A stretch of 64,000 nt of DNA from Ignavibacteriae bacterium HGW-Ignavibacteriae-2 (GCA_002839805.1 PGYT01000001.1:126770-190769), one strand, 5' to 3'; counted from the stretch's first letter, positions 30,302-39,266 are shown. Notes: generated from the letters alone by a model not told the origin. Made by a program: numbers and translations.

Positions 30302-31787
30302 GTTGTTTTCTCTTTCCGTTTAATTTTACAATAAATGTTGTGCCTTTTTGCAATTGGCTTTCACACTCAATTGAAATGTTATGTTGGTCGCAGATGTTTT
30401 TCACAATATATAATCCAAGACCAGTGCCTTTATCTTGTTCTTTAGTAGTATAGAATGGTGAAAATATATCGGGCCTCGTAGCATCATCAATTCCTTGTCC
30501 ATTATCACTTACAGAAACGATAATAATTTCATTTTCAGCTGTAATTGAAATTTTGATAGTTCCTTCAGTTTTAATTGCATCGATAGCGTTGCCGAACAAA
30601 TTGGCAAAAACTTGTTCTAAAAGCGATGCATCTCCGTAAACATATATTTCATCATTAATATATTCTTTAATAATTTCAATGCCGTTTTTTCTGAATACAG
30701 GCTCAAATATTTTTATACTTTGATCTATAACTTCTTTTAAATTCACATTTATAAAATTCATTTTTCGTTTTTTTGAATGGCGCAAAACATTTTTTGTAAT
30801 ATTAGAAATTTTTTCGATTTCTTTTTGAATTACTTTAATCTCCTCACTAAATTTTAACAGCTCTCCATTATTTTCCGACTCAAGCAAAAGATAATCGCTC
30901 CTGGTTAAAATTATTCCGGTGTAGTTATTTATTTCGTGAGCCATTTGAGCCGTTAATTCGCCCACAGTAGCTAATTTATCAACATGTCTTAATTGTTCGT
31001 TGTGCAGTTCATTTATTTTTTCGCGCGAACTTTCAATTTCGCTTACCATGTTGTTAAAATGAAGATTCAATTTTCCAAATTCATCATCACGTTCCACTTT
31101 TAATCGTGTTGTTAGGTTCCCTTCTTTTGCACTGTCAAGAGCGCCGATAAAAGTTTGAATCGGCTTATTTACATACACGTTAAAAAGAAATAACAAACCG
31201 AGTGTAAGAACAATTATCACTGCCACTCCGAGAAAAATTAAATGAAGCGTACCCGTGTAAAAAGAAATTTCGGCTTTGGTTAAGTGAGTGTCCACATCTA
31301 AAAATGCAAGAGGACCTTCCTGTTTATGGCAGCTTTGGCACTCGGGTTTATTAATTATAGGTTCAAAGGCGGCATAGGCATGAAAATCTTCTAAAATCCT
31401 GACACTACGCTTTGTGCGGGCAGCAAAATCCAATGGTACATGTTTTGGGGCTACTTTAAAGATATTTTTACCAATTTCACTTATTTCGGAAGAGTATTTA
31501 ATTTTCCCATCTTTGTTATAAATTCGTATATGATTTACATTATTGTTCTCGGCAATTCGTTCAACAATAATCTGAACATTTTTTTGTTTCCCCAGCATCA
31601 TAACGTTATCCATACCGTTATCAAGCATATCCAAAGTGGCCTCAAGCATAAGCTGGGATCTTTGATGAAAATTTTCCCGGAATTGTTTAACTAAAAAGTG
31701 CATAGGAAGGCCAACGGCAAAAATTATAAATGTGATTGAGATAAAAATAAATTTACTTTTTATCGTTTTTGGAAACATTGATTTCAA
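30294..31787 (-). CDS. Sensor histidine kinase with periplasmic c-type haem motif (CQSCH)
   Basis: This 497-residue kinase has membrane helices at ~13-33 and ~180-204 bracketing a periplasmic sensor that contains one haem-c attachment motif, CQSCH (Cys150, Cys153, His154). A HAMP domain (~203-258), HisKA with QMAHEINN (His284) and HATPase (NLFGNAIDAI, DNGQGID, GTGLGLYI) follow. Because the motif lies outside the cytoplasmic membrane, haem can be attached by the cytochrome c maturation system, giving a redox- or ligand-responsive sensor. Single-haem periplasmic sensors are known in Geobacter chemoreceptors. It overlaps the sigma-54 regulator gene and is divergent from a cytochrome operon, so control of that operon is the natural inference. 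Confidence 0.93.
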   Translation of the reverse strand: MKSMFPKTIKSKFIFISITFIIFAVGLPMHFLVKQFRENFHQRSQLMLEATLDMLDNGMDNVMMLGKQKNVQIIVERIAENNNVNHIRIYNKDGKIKYSSEISEIGKNIFKVAPKHVPLDFAARTKRSVRILEDFHAYAAFEPIINKPECQSCHKQEGPLAFLDVDTHLTKAEISFYTGTLHLIFLGVAVIIVLTLGLLFLFNVYVNKPIQTFIGALDSAKEGNLTTRLKVERDDEFGKLNLHFNNMVSEIESSREKINELHNEQLRHVDKLATVGELTAQMAHEINNYTGIILTRSDYLLLESENNGELLKFSEEIKVIQKEIEKISNITKNVLRHSKKRKMNFINVNLKEVIDQSIKIFEPVFRKNGIEIIKEYINDEIYVYGDASLLEQVFANLFGNAIDAIKTEGTIKISITAENEIIIVSVSDNGQGIDDATRPDIFSPFYTTKEQDKGTGLGLYIVKNICDQHNISIECESQLQKGTTFIVKLNGKRKQHV

Positions 31788-31820
31788 CAGTTATTTCTCC
31801 GTTTTTTCATAAACAAATTC

Positions 31821-31859
31821 ATGTGTGACACATACGTCCCAGCGTGACATTAATATCAC
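31821..31859. promoter_or_regulatory. Two palindromes, candidate upstream activator sites
   Basis: ATGTGTGACACAT (31821-31833) is a perfect palindrome around a central G. GTGACATTAATATCAC (31844-31859) is a 16-bp palindrome with one mismatched pair. Both contain GTGACA, at 31825 and 31844. They lie roughly 140-180 bases upstream of the predicted sigma-54 start site, a normal distance for enhancer sites bound by NtrC-class activators. Binding is inference. Confidence 0.45.
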
Positions 31860-31973
31860 CATTAATTTGAATAGAATTCATTTTTATTAATAAAAAAAAT
31901 ATAATTAATCCGCAATTTAGAGGAAAATCAAGCAATTTCAATTAAAATCGTATTATAGGATAAATATATCTCT

Positions 31974-31990
31974 TTGGCATATAACTTGCC
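31974..31990 (+). promoter_or_regulatory. Sigma-54 (RpoN) promoter, -24/-12 type
   Basis: TTGGCATATAACTTGCC matches the sigma-54 consensus YTGGCAC-N5-TTGCW in its invariant GG (31976-31977) and GC (31988-31989) with the correct spacing between them. The predicted start of transcription, 12 bases past the GC, is at 32001-32002, directly at the ATG of the receiver-like gene. The adjacent NtrC-class regulator makes this assignment more credible. Confidence 0.75.
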
Positions 31991-32001
31991 ATATAATTGT
32001 C

Positions 32002-32394
32002 ATGCAAATAGTAGCTATTACAACAGACAAAAACCTTATAAATATCCTGAGAAAATCGGTAAATACAAATGAATGCGAGTTAAAATTTTATCAGCAATTA
32101 TTTGATCCATTGGATGTTATGTCTTTTGTTTGTTCAACTACTCCCCCAGTTTTATTTGTTGATGATGACTGTTTAAAACCAAATACAGCTCATATTTTAA
32201 AATCGATTAAAAAAGTGAATAAAGGGATTAAATTGGTTTTTTTTACGAGTGATTCAAGTTTGGAGTTAGGCCGAGAGATTTCACCTCTTGGAGTTCATTT
32301 TTACGGAATTAAACCGGTTGGAGAAGAGATACTTACTAATATTTTAAATTCTATAAGAAATCAATTATTAACTAATAACAATTCCTATAACTAG
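32002..32394 (+). CDS. Degenerate receiver-like (CheY fold) protein
   Basis: This 130-residue protein has the alternating beta/alpha pattern of a receiver domain. It begins MQIVAITTDKNLINILRKSV, has VLFVDDDCL (Asp54-56) where the phospho-acceptor strand ends, FFTSD (Thr82) and YGIKPV (Lys104). The acidic pair normally at the end of strand 1 is reduced to TTDK, so metal binding and phosphorylation may be impaired. There is no output domain. The ATG lies at the predicted sigma-54 transcription start and has no ribosome binding site. The nonaheme cytochrome starts 12 bases after its stop, so the two are co-transcribed. Confidence 0.8.
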   Translation: MQIVAITTDKNLINILRKSVNTNECELKFYQQLFDPLDVMSFVCSTTPPVLFVDDDCLKPNTAHILKSIKKVNKGIKLVFFTSDSSLELGREISPLGVHFYGIKPVGEEILTNILNSIRNQLLTNNNSYN

Positions 32395-32406
32395 TTGGAG
32401 GATTAC

Positions 32407-35139
32407 ATGAAAAAAACCTTATCATTAATTCTTTTGGTATTATTCACATTTTCATTTTCAATTTTCGCGCAAACCGCGAAAATTAACACATTCCCGGTAA
32501 GCGCCTACATGGTTACACATGACGGTTACCCTGTGGAATACAGCGGATTAAAAACCGTTGGTATCGGTGAACTCGTTTATTTAAAATCGAACGCCAGCGC
32601 TACCGCTTATACCTGGGAAATTACTTCCAAACCCGCTACATCTGTTGCGGTTCTGGACAGTACAACCAAACAAATGACCACTTTCAGACCTGACGTAAAA
32701 GGCGATTACAAAATTAAACTGACAATTGGCACAACAACCGATGAAATAACAATTGTAGCCGGAACTTATGTTGGAGCTATTACAGGCAATTGCGGTTTAT
32801 GTCATGCAGGCACCGCCACCGAATTAGCCGGTACAGGTCACGCAACAATTCTTAAACGAGGCGTTGACGGGATTCTTAGCGGTCATTATGGCGAAAGCTG
32901 TATTAAATGCCATACAGTTGGTTACAATAAAGATGTTACAGCTGTAAATGGCGGTTTTGACGATGTTCAGAAGGAACTTGGTTGGATTTTCCCCGTAGGC
33001 GCCGATCAAAAGGTTGGTAATTTTGACGCTATGGACGCGAAACTAAAAAATGTGTCTAACATTCAATGCGAAAACTGCCACGGACCTGCAAGTCAGCATA
33101 TGGCAGGTTTCGATAAAACTAAAATGGCGGTTACATTGGATTCAGGCATGTGCGCTAAATGTCACGACGACGGTCACTATCACAGAAGACCTTCTATGTG
33201 GGCAAACTCTGCACACGCTAAATCCGCAGCTAATTCCGCTTCCACACGATCAGGTTGTAACGATTGCCATTCCGGTTCACGTTTTGTTGAATTAGTTGAC
33301 ACGACTCCTGGAATTAAATATGATTCTAAAAACACAGGTGCAATCGGATGCGCGGTTTGTCACGATCCTCATGCTTCGCACGACAAACATGATCCTGCGA
33401 TCAACAGAGAAGGGGCTGGTCAAATTCCTTTGGCAGAACAAGCTCATAACTTAAGAACTCTTGCCGATGTTACTTTAGCGAATGGCGAAGTTGTTACATT
33501 CGGCGGACAAGGTAAGCTTTGTATGAACTGCCATAAATCAAGAAGAGATGCTAACTCGTATGTAAATACATCGGCTGTTAGTTCACATTTCGGACCTCAC
33601 CATAGCACGCAAACAGACATGATTCTTGGAACAAACGCTATTACATTCGGCCGTTATATTCCGAGTTCAACACATCGCGATGTTATGCCTGATTTCTGCG
33701 TTACATGTCATATGGCTCCGACTCCTGCAGACGGTGCTGGTCACGATAAACTTGGCGATCACTCATTCGCTATGCATTATGATAATGGAACCGCAGAAGA
33801 TACAACTGATGATATTTATAACGTAGCAATTTGCCAGAGCTGTCATGGCGCAAACATTAAAAATTATGATTCTTTTATAGCGCGCGCAGATTATGACGCC
33901 GACGGAAAAATTGAGACAGCTCGAGAAGAATTGCATGGATTGTTATTGGCCGTAGAAGAATTCTTCCCTAAAACAGCTACTGGTTCCTTCGATTATACTC
34001 CGAGTAAATGGAATACAATTCAAACAAGAGCTTTATTTAATCATGCTTATGTGGAAGAAGATTATAGCGGCGGTATGCACAACTATCAGTTTGCCGTTGG
34101 TTTGTTAAAAGTTACTTTGGAAGCACTAAACTATGGTACATTAGTAAAAGGTCAAATACTGAATGTAACAGACGTTCCTAACGACCAGGGTAAACAAGTT
34201 CATGTGGTTTGGACTCGTTTCGGCGGCGACGGCGCAAGCGATAATCCAGTTAAAGATTATATGTTATTAAGAAAAGACGCTGTAGGATTAGCTAAAGCTG
34301 CGACACAGTTTAATTCATTTAAAGATGTACCTGGCGATTTAAAAGGTGTTGAAATAGGTTCCAAAATTAAAGACAACGGTGTTGTTTGGACTATAGTTGG
34401 TCGTTACGCTGCAGCTCAATTATTCGAGTACGCAGTAGTCGCTCCAACTCTTTACGATTCAACTGCCGCTGGTATGATGGAAACTTCATTTAAAGTTGTT
34501 GGTGTTACAGCAAATGGTATTACAGCTGAAACTGACGAAGCCAAAGGTTATTCGATGGATAATTTGGCTCCGATGGCCCCAACAGGATTTATGGGAACAT
34601 TGTCTGTAAATCAAATTAAATTGGACTGGGATGATGCAGTAGACGAAGATTTTAAATATTTTGCGATTTACAAATCTACAGTTGAAAACTTCGATCCTGC
34701 ACAAACGGCTCCATTTAAGACAACAATTGAAACTTCTTATGTTGATATGGACGTTCAGCAAGGAACTAAATATTTCTACACAGTTGCCGCAGTAGATTTC
34801 TCTGGAAATGTAGGCGAATACGCTCAGAAAATAGGTGTTTTTGTTACAGGTGTTGAGGCGGAATTCGGTACTCCAACAAACTTCAGTTTGATGCAGAATT
34901 ATCCAAATCCATTCAATCCTACTACTTCAATTAAATTTGGTATTCCTGAACAAGCAGAAGTTAAAGTTACCATTTATGACGCGGTTGGTAGAGTTGTTGG
35001 CGTTATTGTAAACGAAACATTGCCGGCAGGTTATTATAACTACAGCTGGAATGCAACAAACCTTGCATCAGGTGTATATTTCTACGAAATGCAAGCGGGT
35101 AATTTCAGACAAACAAATAAAATGTTGTTGATGAAATAA
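32407..35139 (+). CDS. T9SS-exported nonaheme c-type cytochrome
   Basis: The 910-residue protein has a signal peptide (MKKTLSLILLVLFTFSFSIFAQ) and an Ig/PKD-like domain (~25-120). A haem region with nine CxxCH motifs follows (CGLCH, CIKCH, CENCH, CAKCH, CNDCH, CAVCH, CMNCH, CVTCH, CQSCH; ~128-480), then a FN3 domain (~720-815) and a C-terminal T9SS type A sorting domain with NYPNPFNPTTSI. The frame opens at TTG 32395, but GGAGG at 32397-32401 serves ATG 32407. Haem would be attached in the periplasm before export through the type IX pore, giving a cell-surface electron carrier or reductase. The catalytic function, if any, is unknown. Confidence 0.93.
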   Translation: MKKTLSLILLVLFTFSFSIFAQTAKINTFPVSAYMVTHDGYPVEYSGLKTVGIGELVYLKSNASATAYTWEITSKPATSVAVLDSTTKQMTTFRPDVKGDYKIKLTIGTTTDEITIVAGTYVGAITGNCGLCHAGTATELAGTGHATILKRGVDGILSGHYGESCIKCHTVGYNKDVTAVNGGFDDVQKELGWIFPVGADQKVGNFDAMDAKLKNVSNIQCENCHGPASQHMAGFDKTKMAVTLDSGMCAKCHDDGHYHRRPSMWANSAHAKSAANSASTRSGCNDCHSGSRFVELVDTTPGIKYDSKNTGAIGCAVCHDPHASHDKHDPAINREGAGQIPLAEQAHNLRTLADVTLANGEVVTFGGQGKLCMNCHKSRRDANSYVNTSAVSSHFGPHHSTQTDMILGTNAITFGRYIPSSTHRDVMPDFCVTCHMAPTPADGAGHDKLGDHSFAMHYDNGTAEDTTDDIYNVAICQSCHGANIKNYDSFIARADYDADGKIETAREELHGLLLAVEEFFPKTATGSFDYTPSKWNTIQTRALFNHAYVEEDYSGGMHNYQFAVGLLKVTLEALNYGTLVKGQILNVTDVPNDQGKQVHVVWTRFGGDGASDNPVKDYMLLRKDAVGLAKAATQFNSFKDVPGDLKGVEIGSKIKDNGVVWTIVGRYAAAQLFEYAVVAPTLYDSTAAGMMETSFKVVGVTANGITAETDEAKGYSMDNLAPMAPTGFMGTLSVNQIKLDWDDAVDEDFKYFAIYKSTVENFDPAQTAPFKTTIETSYVDMDVQQGTKYFYTVAAVDFSGNVGEYAQKIGVFVTGVEAEFGTPTNFSLMQNYPNPFNPTTSIKFGIPEQAEVKVTIYDAVGRVVGVIVNETLPAGYYNYSWNATNLASGVYFYEMQAGNFRQTNKMLLMK

Positions 35140-35165
35140 TCCTGTATATATAATTTCTTTACAGG

Positions 35166-35201
35166 GGCAGCTCATAGAATATATGAGCTGCCTTTTTTTT
35201 T
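35166..35201 (+). terminator. Rho-independent terminator after the nonaheme cytochrome
   Basis: GGCAGCTCAT (35166-35175) and ATGAGCTGCC (35183-35192) form a perfect 10-bp stem with loop AGAATAT, followed by nine T residues. It separates the sigma-54-driven pair from the ImcH-like gene, which therefore needs its own promoter. Confidence 0.95.
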
Positions 35202-35304
35202 CAAAATTTTTATCGATTAAAATCACAAAAAATCAATTTTTATTTCGATTGAGAATTTCGCAATATCTTATATATTTAGAAACGAATATCTGATAACAAA
35301 ACTA

Positions 35305-36825
35305 ATGAGTGTTATTATGATTAAAAAACTCCCTTCCTCAGTTTACAACTGGATTACAATTACAGGCGTAACAATATCCACAATAAGTTTTTTTATGATT
35401 GTGTTTCTTTTTGTGGTTTCCTTCTTCCTCGACAAGGGTGGATCTTATCTTGGATTGGTAATCTATATAATTTTACCCTCCTTTTTAATACTAGGTCTAA
35501 TTCTTATTCCGATAGGCATGTATAAAAAATCCAAAGCCGATAAACGTTCCGGAATTCCCAAAGAATTCAGATTTCCTAAAATCGATTTGAATGATATTAA
35601 GCATAGAAACGCTTTTTTTATTTTCATCTCGGTTACAGCTGTATTTTTATTGGTATCGGCAGTTGGCAGCTATGAGGCATTTAATTATACGGAATCAACT
35701 GAGTTTTGCGGAACATTGTGCCACAGCGTTATGAGTCCGGAGTATACAGCGTATCAGGGTTCCGCGCATGCAAGAGTAAGATGCGTGGATTGCCACGTAG
35801 GTTCTGGAGCCGGCTGGTATGTAAGGTCCAAACTATCAGGTTTGTACCAAGTATACGCGGTAATTAGCAACACATATCCACGACCCATAGAAACGCCAAT
35901 TAGCAACCTGCGTCCCGCCAGAGAAACTTGCGAAGAGTGTCATTGGCCCGAAAAATTTTACTCTCGCAAATTAGTCTCGCAAAAACATTATTTAGCCGAT
36001 GAAATAAATTCTGAGTGGGACATTTCTATGTCTATGAAAATTGGACCTACTTACAGCGCTCTAGGATTGAACGAAGGAATTCACTGGCACATCAATCCAA
36101 ATGTAAAAATTGAGTACATAACTACAGATAAAAAAAATCAGGTTATTCCATGGGTCAAATACACTAACCTTAAAACCGGTGAAGTGCACATTTATAATGA
36201 TTCCAATGATAAACTAGAGCCAGGCGCATTCGACTCTTTAAAAATAAATGTAATGGATTGTATCGACTGTCATAACCGTCCATCACATTCGTATCTTCCC
36301 CCTGCTTTTTTTATTGATAATGCTCTTACAGCGGGCAAAATCCCAAAAGAATTACCCGAAATAAAAAAGCTATCAATGGAAATTTTAGAAAATGAATTCG
36401 GCACAACTGACTCCGCCATGATTTTTATAAGAGAAACAATCAATAAGTTTTATGCTGATAATTATCCCGAGATAAATAAAACCAATTATAACAGGATTGA
36501 AAAAGCAGTTACCGGATTACAAAACGAGTTTAAGAAAAATATTTTTCCGGAAATGAAAGTTCGCTGGAGCGCATATCCGAACAATATTGGGCATGTAGAA
36601 TTTGACGGCTGCTTCAGATGTCATTCGGACAGTCATACTAGTGATAAAGGAAGAAATATTTCACGCGATTGTAATTTATGCCATTCAATTATAGCACAAG
36701 GGCCACCTGAGAATCTTATTAAATCAGTTTATGACGAAGGATTAGAGTTTAAACATCCAGTAGATATTGATGAAATGTGGAAAGAAACAAATTGTACAGC
36801 ATGTCACACGGGTTTAGCACCTTAA
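35305..36825 (+). CDS. ImcH-like NapC/NirT-family heptaheme inner-membrane cytochrome
   Basis: The 506-residue protein has membrane helices at ~15-41, ~48-72 and ~102-122. A periplasmic domain follows with seven haem motifs: CGTLCH (135-140, a CX3CH variant), CVDCH, CEECH, CIDCH, CFRCH, CNLCH and CTACH. The order, three helices, seven haems and length resemble Geobacter ImcH, a quinol-oxidising cytochrome needed for extracellular electron transfer to high-potential acceptors. It should pass electrons from menaquinol to periplasmic or outer cytochromes. The start could also be ATG 35317 (MIKKLPSS), since neither has a strong ribosome binding site. A terminator precedes it and another follows. 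Confidence 0.9.
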   Translation: MSVIMIKKLPSSVYNWITITGVTISTISFFMIVFLFVVSFFLDKGGSYLGLVIYIILPSFLILGLILIPIGMYKKSKADKRSGIPKEFRFPKIDLNDIKHRNAFFIFISVTAVFLLVSAVGSYEAFNYTESTEFCGTLCHSVMSPEYTAYQGSAHARVRCVDCHVGSGAGWYVRSKLSGLYQVYAVISNTYPRPIETPISNLRPARETCEECHWPEKFYSRKLVSQKHYLADEINSEWDISMSMKIGPTYSALGLNEGIHWHINPNVKIEYITTDKKNQVIPWVKYTNLKTGEVHIYNDSNDKLEPGAFDSLKINVMDCIDCHNRPSHSYLPPAFFIDNALTAGKIPKELPEIKKLSMEILENEFGTTDSAMIFIRETINKFYADNYPEINKTNYNRIEKAVTGLQNEFKKNIFPEMKVRWSAYPNNIGHVEFDGCFRCHSDSHTSDKGRNISRDCNLCHSIIAQGPPENLIKSVYDEGLEFKHPVDIDEMWKETNCTACHTGLAP

Positions 36826-36831
36826 AATAAA

Positions 36832-36862
36832 AAAGGGTGTTCAACAATGTTGAACACCCTTT
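36832..36862. terminator. Bidirectional terminator between convergent cytochrome genes
   Basis: AAAGGGTGTTCAAC (36832-36845) and GTTGAACACCCTTT (36849-36862) form a perfect 14-bp stem with a three-base loop. It starts seven bases past the ImcH-like stop and ends 22 bases before the stop of the convergent 16-haem gene. Confidence 0.95.
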
Positions 36863-36884
36863 AATTTAACCGAATGAAAAATTT

Positions 36885-39266
36885 CTAAGCTAATTTTTTT
36901 TCAACCCAATCTTTTAATTCTTCATCTGCTTCCAATTCATCATTTATAAGTTGCAGATAATCCAAATTTTCTTTCTTGCATTTATTTACATATAAACGAC
37001 TGAAGTTGTTCAGTTTGTTTTCGTCTATTTTATTCTCCTCAAACTTTTTCATTTCCAAAATAAACTCTCGGAAATGTTCCTCGTGATGATGTCTGTAATG
37101 TTCAAAATCCATTTTCCCGTTCATCCAGACAAAATTCATCGGATAAGTACTTGGTCTGAACATAACAAAGAACCAATGCCATACAAGTATAGCGAGAGAT
37201 GCAAGAATTGCCTCGTAAAAGTGAATTGTTTCGCTAACTTTAATAAACCAAACTGGCGCGTAATCGGGCACAATTGTAGGGAACCATAAAATTAATCCTG
37301 TAATGCCCATTACAATTGTTCCCCAAACTAAAGCCCAATATTCCGCTTTCTCGGCATAATCATAATGACCGAATAAAGGTTTCTTTTTAGATAGTCTTAG
37401 ATAGTACATTATTGCCTGTATAGCAGTAACTACATCGCTCGAATTTGGTACAAAACTTTTAAGAACAAAACGACCGCGTTTTGTAAAGATTAGATAAAAA
37501 AGATGATAGAAAGAAAGAACAAGCATTACAACGCCGGAAGTTTTGTGTATAATTTGTCTTATAGGCTCTGTCATACCCAATGAAAGAAGTCCGTTAGCCC
37601 ACCAGCTGTTAGGATATTTTAAGGCAAAACCTGTTATTACTAAAACAAGAAAAGAAGTAAGTAGTATTAAATGCTGAACAACTTCATTTTTTGTGAATCT
37701 TGTAATAACCAATGCATGCGCGTGATCTCTCTGTTTTTTCTCCTTCATCTCGAAAATAAATATTATCAGATTATGTAAGACCATCCCGCCTATTACAATC
37801 ACTATAAGCCAGAAGTATACATTCTCTACAAGGGATTCCACTTTTGCGGCTTCTTCGTTTTGTGAAACATGCGAGTAACTTTTGGCGAATGTAGCGTTCG
37901 CGTCGGCATGACACTTTTTACATGTAGCTAAAACATTATTTGGATTTACGCTGGATTCAGGATGTTTTGATGGAAGTATTTTGTGAACGTTATGGCAATC
38001 GACACACATTGCCGCGTCTTTATCGCCGCGCATCACAGCCAAACCGTGATAACTATCCTGATAATTTAATGCCTGCGCTCCGCCATTACCATTCAAAGTT
38101 AGTTGATGACATTGAATACAAGTTTGTTCCTGCATCTTTTTCATCTCAACTCTATCTTTTAACGAAATCCCTCCGATACTATGTTCAAGATGGCAATCAC
38201 TACAAACCGGCGACAGACGGACACCCTTCTTCGCTTTAATCCAGTGTATGGATTCCAGATATTCGTTTGTTATTTGCTCGTGGCATTGCCCGCAAGTAGC
38301 AGGAATATTAAATGTACCAATTTTAGAATTAGGCTGTACCCGGCTCTTAATATCATGTGCGCCGTGACATGAGGAACAATTAGCTGCTTCGCCGCCTTTA
38401 GCCACTATTTTACCGTGAACCGAATTGACATATTGACTACTCGGTGATTTTACGGCAAAATCATATTTATCTATTATTTTCGAGTCGTTATGGCATAGTC
38501 CGCATGTCTCAGCAAGATTTGCCGGGGATACTTTGCTTTGTGTATTTTTAACCTTTAATATCGAATGTGAACCATGGCAATCCCAACATTGTGCCGCCTC
38601 ATCAACTCCTTCGAGAAGAGAAATACCATGAATACTTTCGCGGTGTGTTTTCGCTATTTCTGAGTGACATAAATAACAATCAGCTTTTTGAAGTTTTGCA
38701 ACATTATCAGGATGATTCTTCAAATTGTGCGAAATATAATTATGACAATCGGCGCAGTCTAATGCAGGATGAACCGATAAATTCAGTTTTTCTTTGTAGC
38801 TAGATCCTTCATGACAGTTATAACATGTATTATTCGACTCTTTTTTAGAATGATAAGGATTTGCTAACACCACATTTGTATGACACGACGAACAATAATG
38901 TTTAACTTTATTTGTAATTTTACCCGGTGATTGGATTTCATGACTACCGTGGCATTTAACACAATCCGGTGGATTTTTAACTCTGTCTTTTAATCTGTGG
39001 TGTATATCATTATTTACCAAAACGGCATATTCTTCGTGACAAGTTTGACACGAAACTTTTTTAACGCCTTTTTCAACGTGATCTTCATCTTTCACATCAA
39101 CGTGACAGTCTCCACATCCTATAGCATCATTATGAACAGATTTTTGAATTACATTTTCATGGCAGTCGGAACAATCGAAACTCTGTGAGAATACATTAGT
39201 ATTAATAAACAGATTAAAAATGCCAAATAGAGAGAAAAAAAGAAGAAGTCTGTTAAATTTCATCAT
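36885..39266 (-). CDS. 16-haem cytochrome c fused to a C-terminal cytochrome b (CbcL-like architecture)
   Basis: The 793-residue protein has a signal peptide (ends NVFSQ) and sixteen CxxCH motifs between residues ~30 and ~465 (first CSDCH, last CKKCH). About five membrane helices follow from ~488 to ~705, and then a charged cytoplasmic tail. The membrane part contains paired histidines (IIHKTSG...SFYHLFYL; ETIHFYE...VWHWFFV) typical of FdnI/HydC-type dihaem cytochrome b. A multihaem c domain fused to cytochrome b is the design of Geobacter CbcL, a menaquinol oxidase for lower-potential extracellular acceptors. AAAGGA lies seven bases before the ATG. It is a paralogue of the split pair just upstream. 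Confidence 0.92.
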   Translation of the reverse strand: MMKFNRLLLFFSLFGIFNLFINTNVFSQSFDCSDCHENVIQKSVHNDAIGCGDCHVDVKDEDHVEKGVKKVSCQTCHEEYAVLVNNDIHHRLKDRVKNPPDCVKCHGSHEIQSPGKITNKVKHYCSSCHTNVVLANPYHSKKESNNTCYNCHEGSSYKEKLNLSVHPALDCADCHNYISHNLKNHPDNVAKLQKADCYLCHSEIAKTHRESIHGISLLEGVDEAAQCWDCHGSHSILKVKNTQSKVSPANLAETCGLCHNDSKIIDKYDFAVKSPSSQYVNSVHGKIVAKGGEAANCSSCHGAHDIKSRVQPNSKIGTFNIPATCGQCHEQITNEYLESIHWIKAKKGVRLSPVCSDCHLEHSIGGISLKDRVEMKKMQEQTCIQCHQLTLNGNGGAQALNYQDSYHGLAVMRGDKDAAMCVDCHNVHKILPSKHPESSVNPNNVLATCKKCHADANATFAKSYSHVSQNEEAAKVESLVENVYFWLIVIVIGGMVLHNLIIFIFEMKEKKQRDHAHALVITRFTKNEVVQHLILLTSFLVLVITGFALKYPNSWWANGLLSLGMTEPIRQIIHKTSGVVMLVLSFYHLFYLIFTKRGRFVLKSFVPNSSDVVTAIQAIMYYLRLSKKKPLFGHYDYAEKAEYWALVWGTIVMGITGLILWFPTIVPDYAPVWFIKVSETIHFYEAILASLAILVWHWFFVMFRPSTYPMNFVWMNGKMDFEHYRHHHEEHFREFILEMKKFEENKIDENKLNNFSRLYVNKCKKENLDYLQLINDELEADEELKDWVEKKLA

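Noticed and set aside
31844-31859. CRP/FNR-type site
   Set aside because: GTGA and TCAC are separated by eight bases rather than the six of CRP sites, so an NtrC-type site is the better, still unproved, reading.
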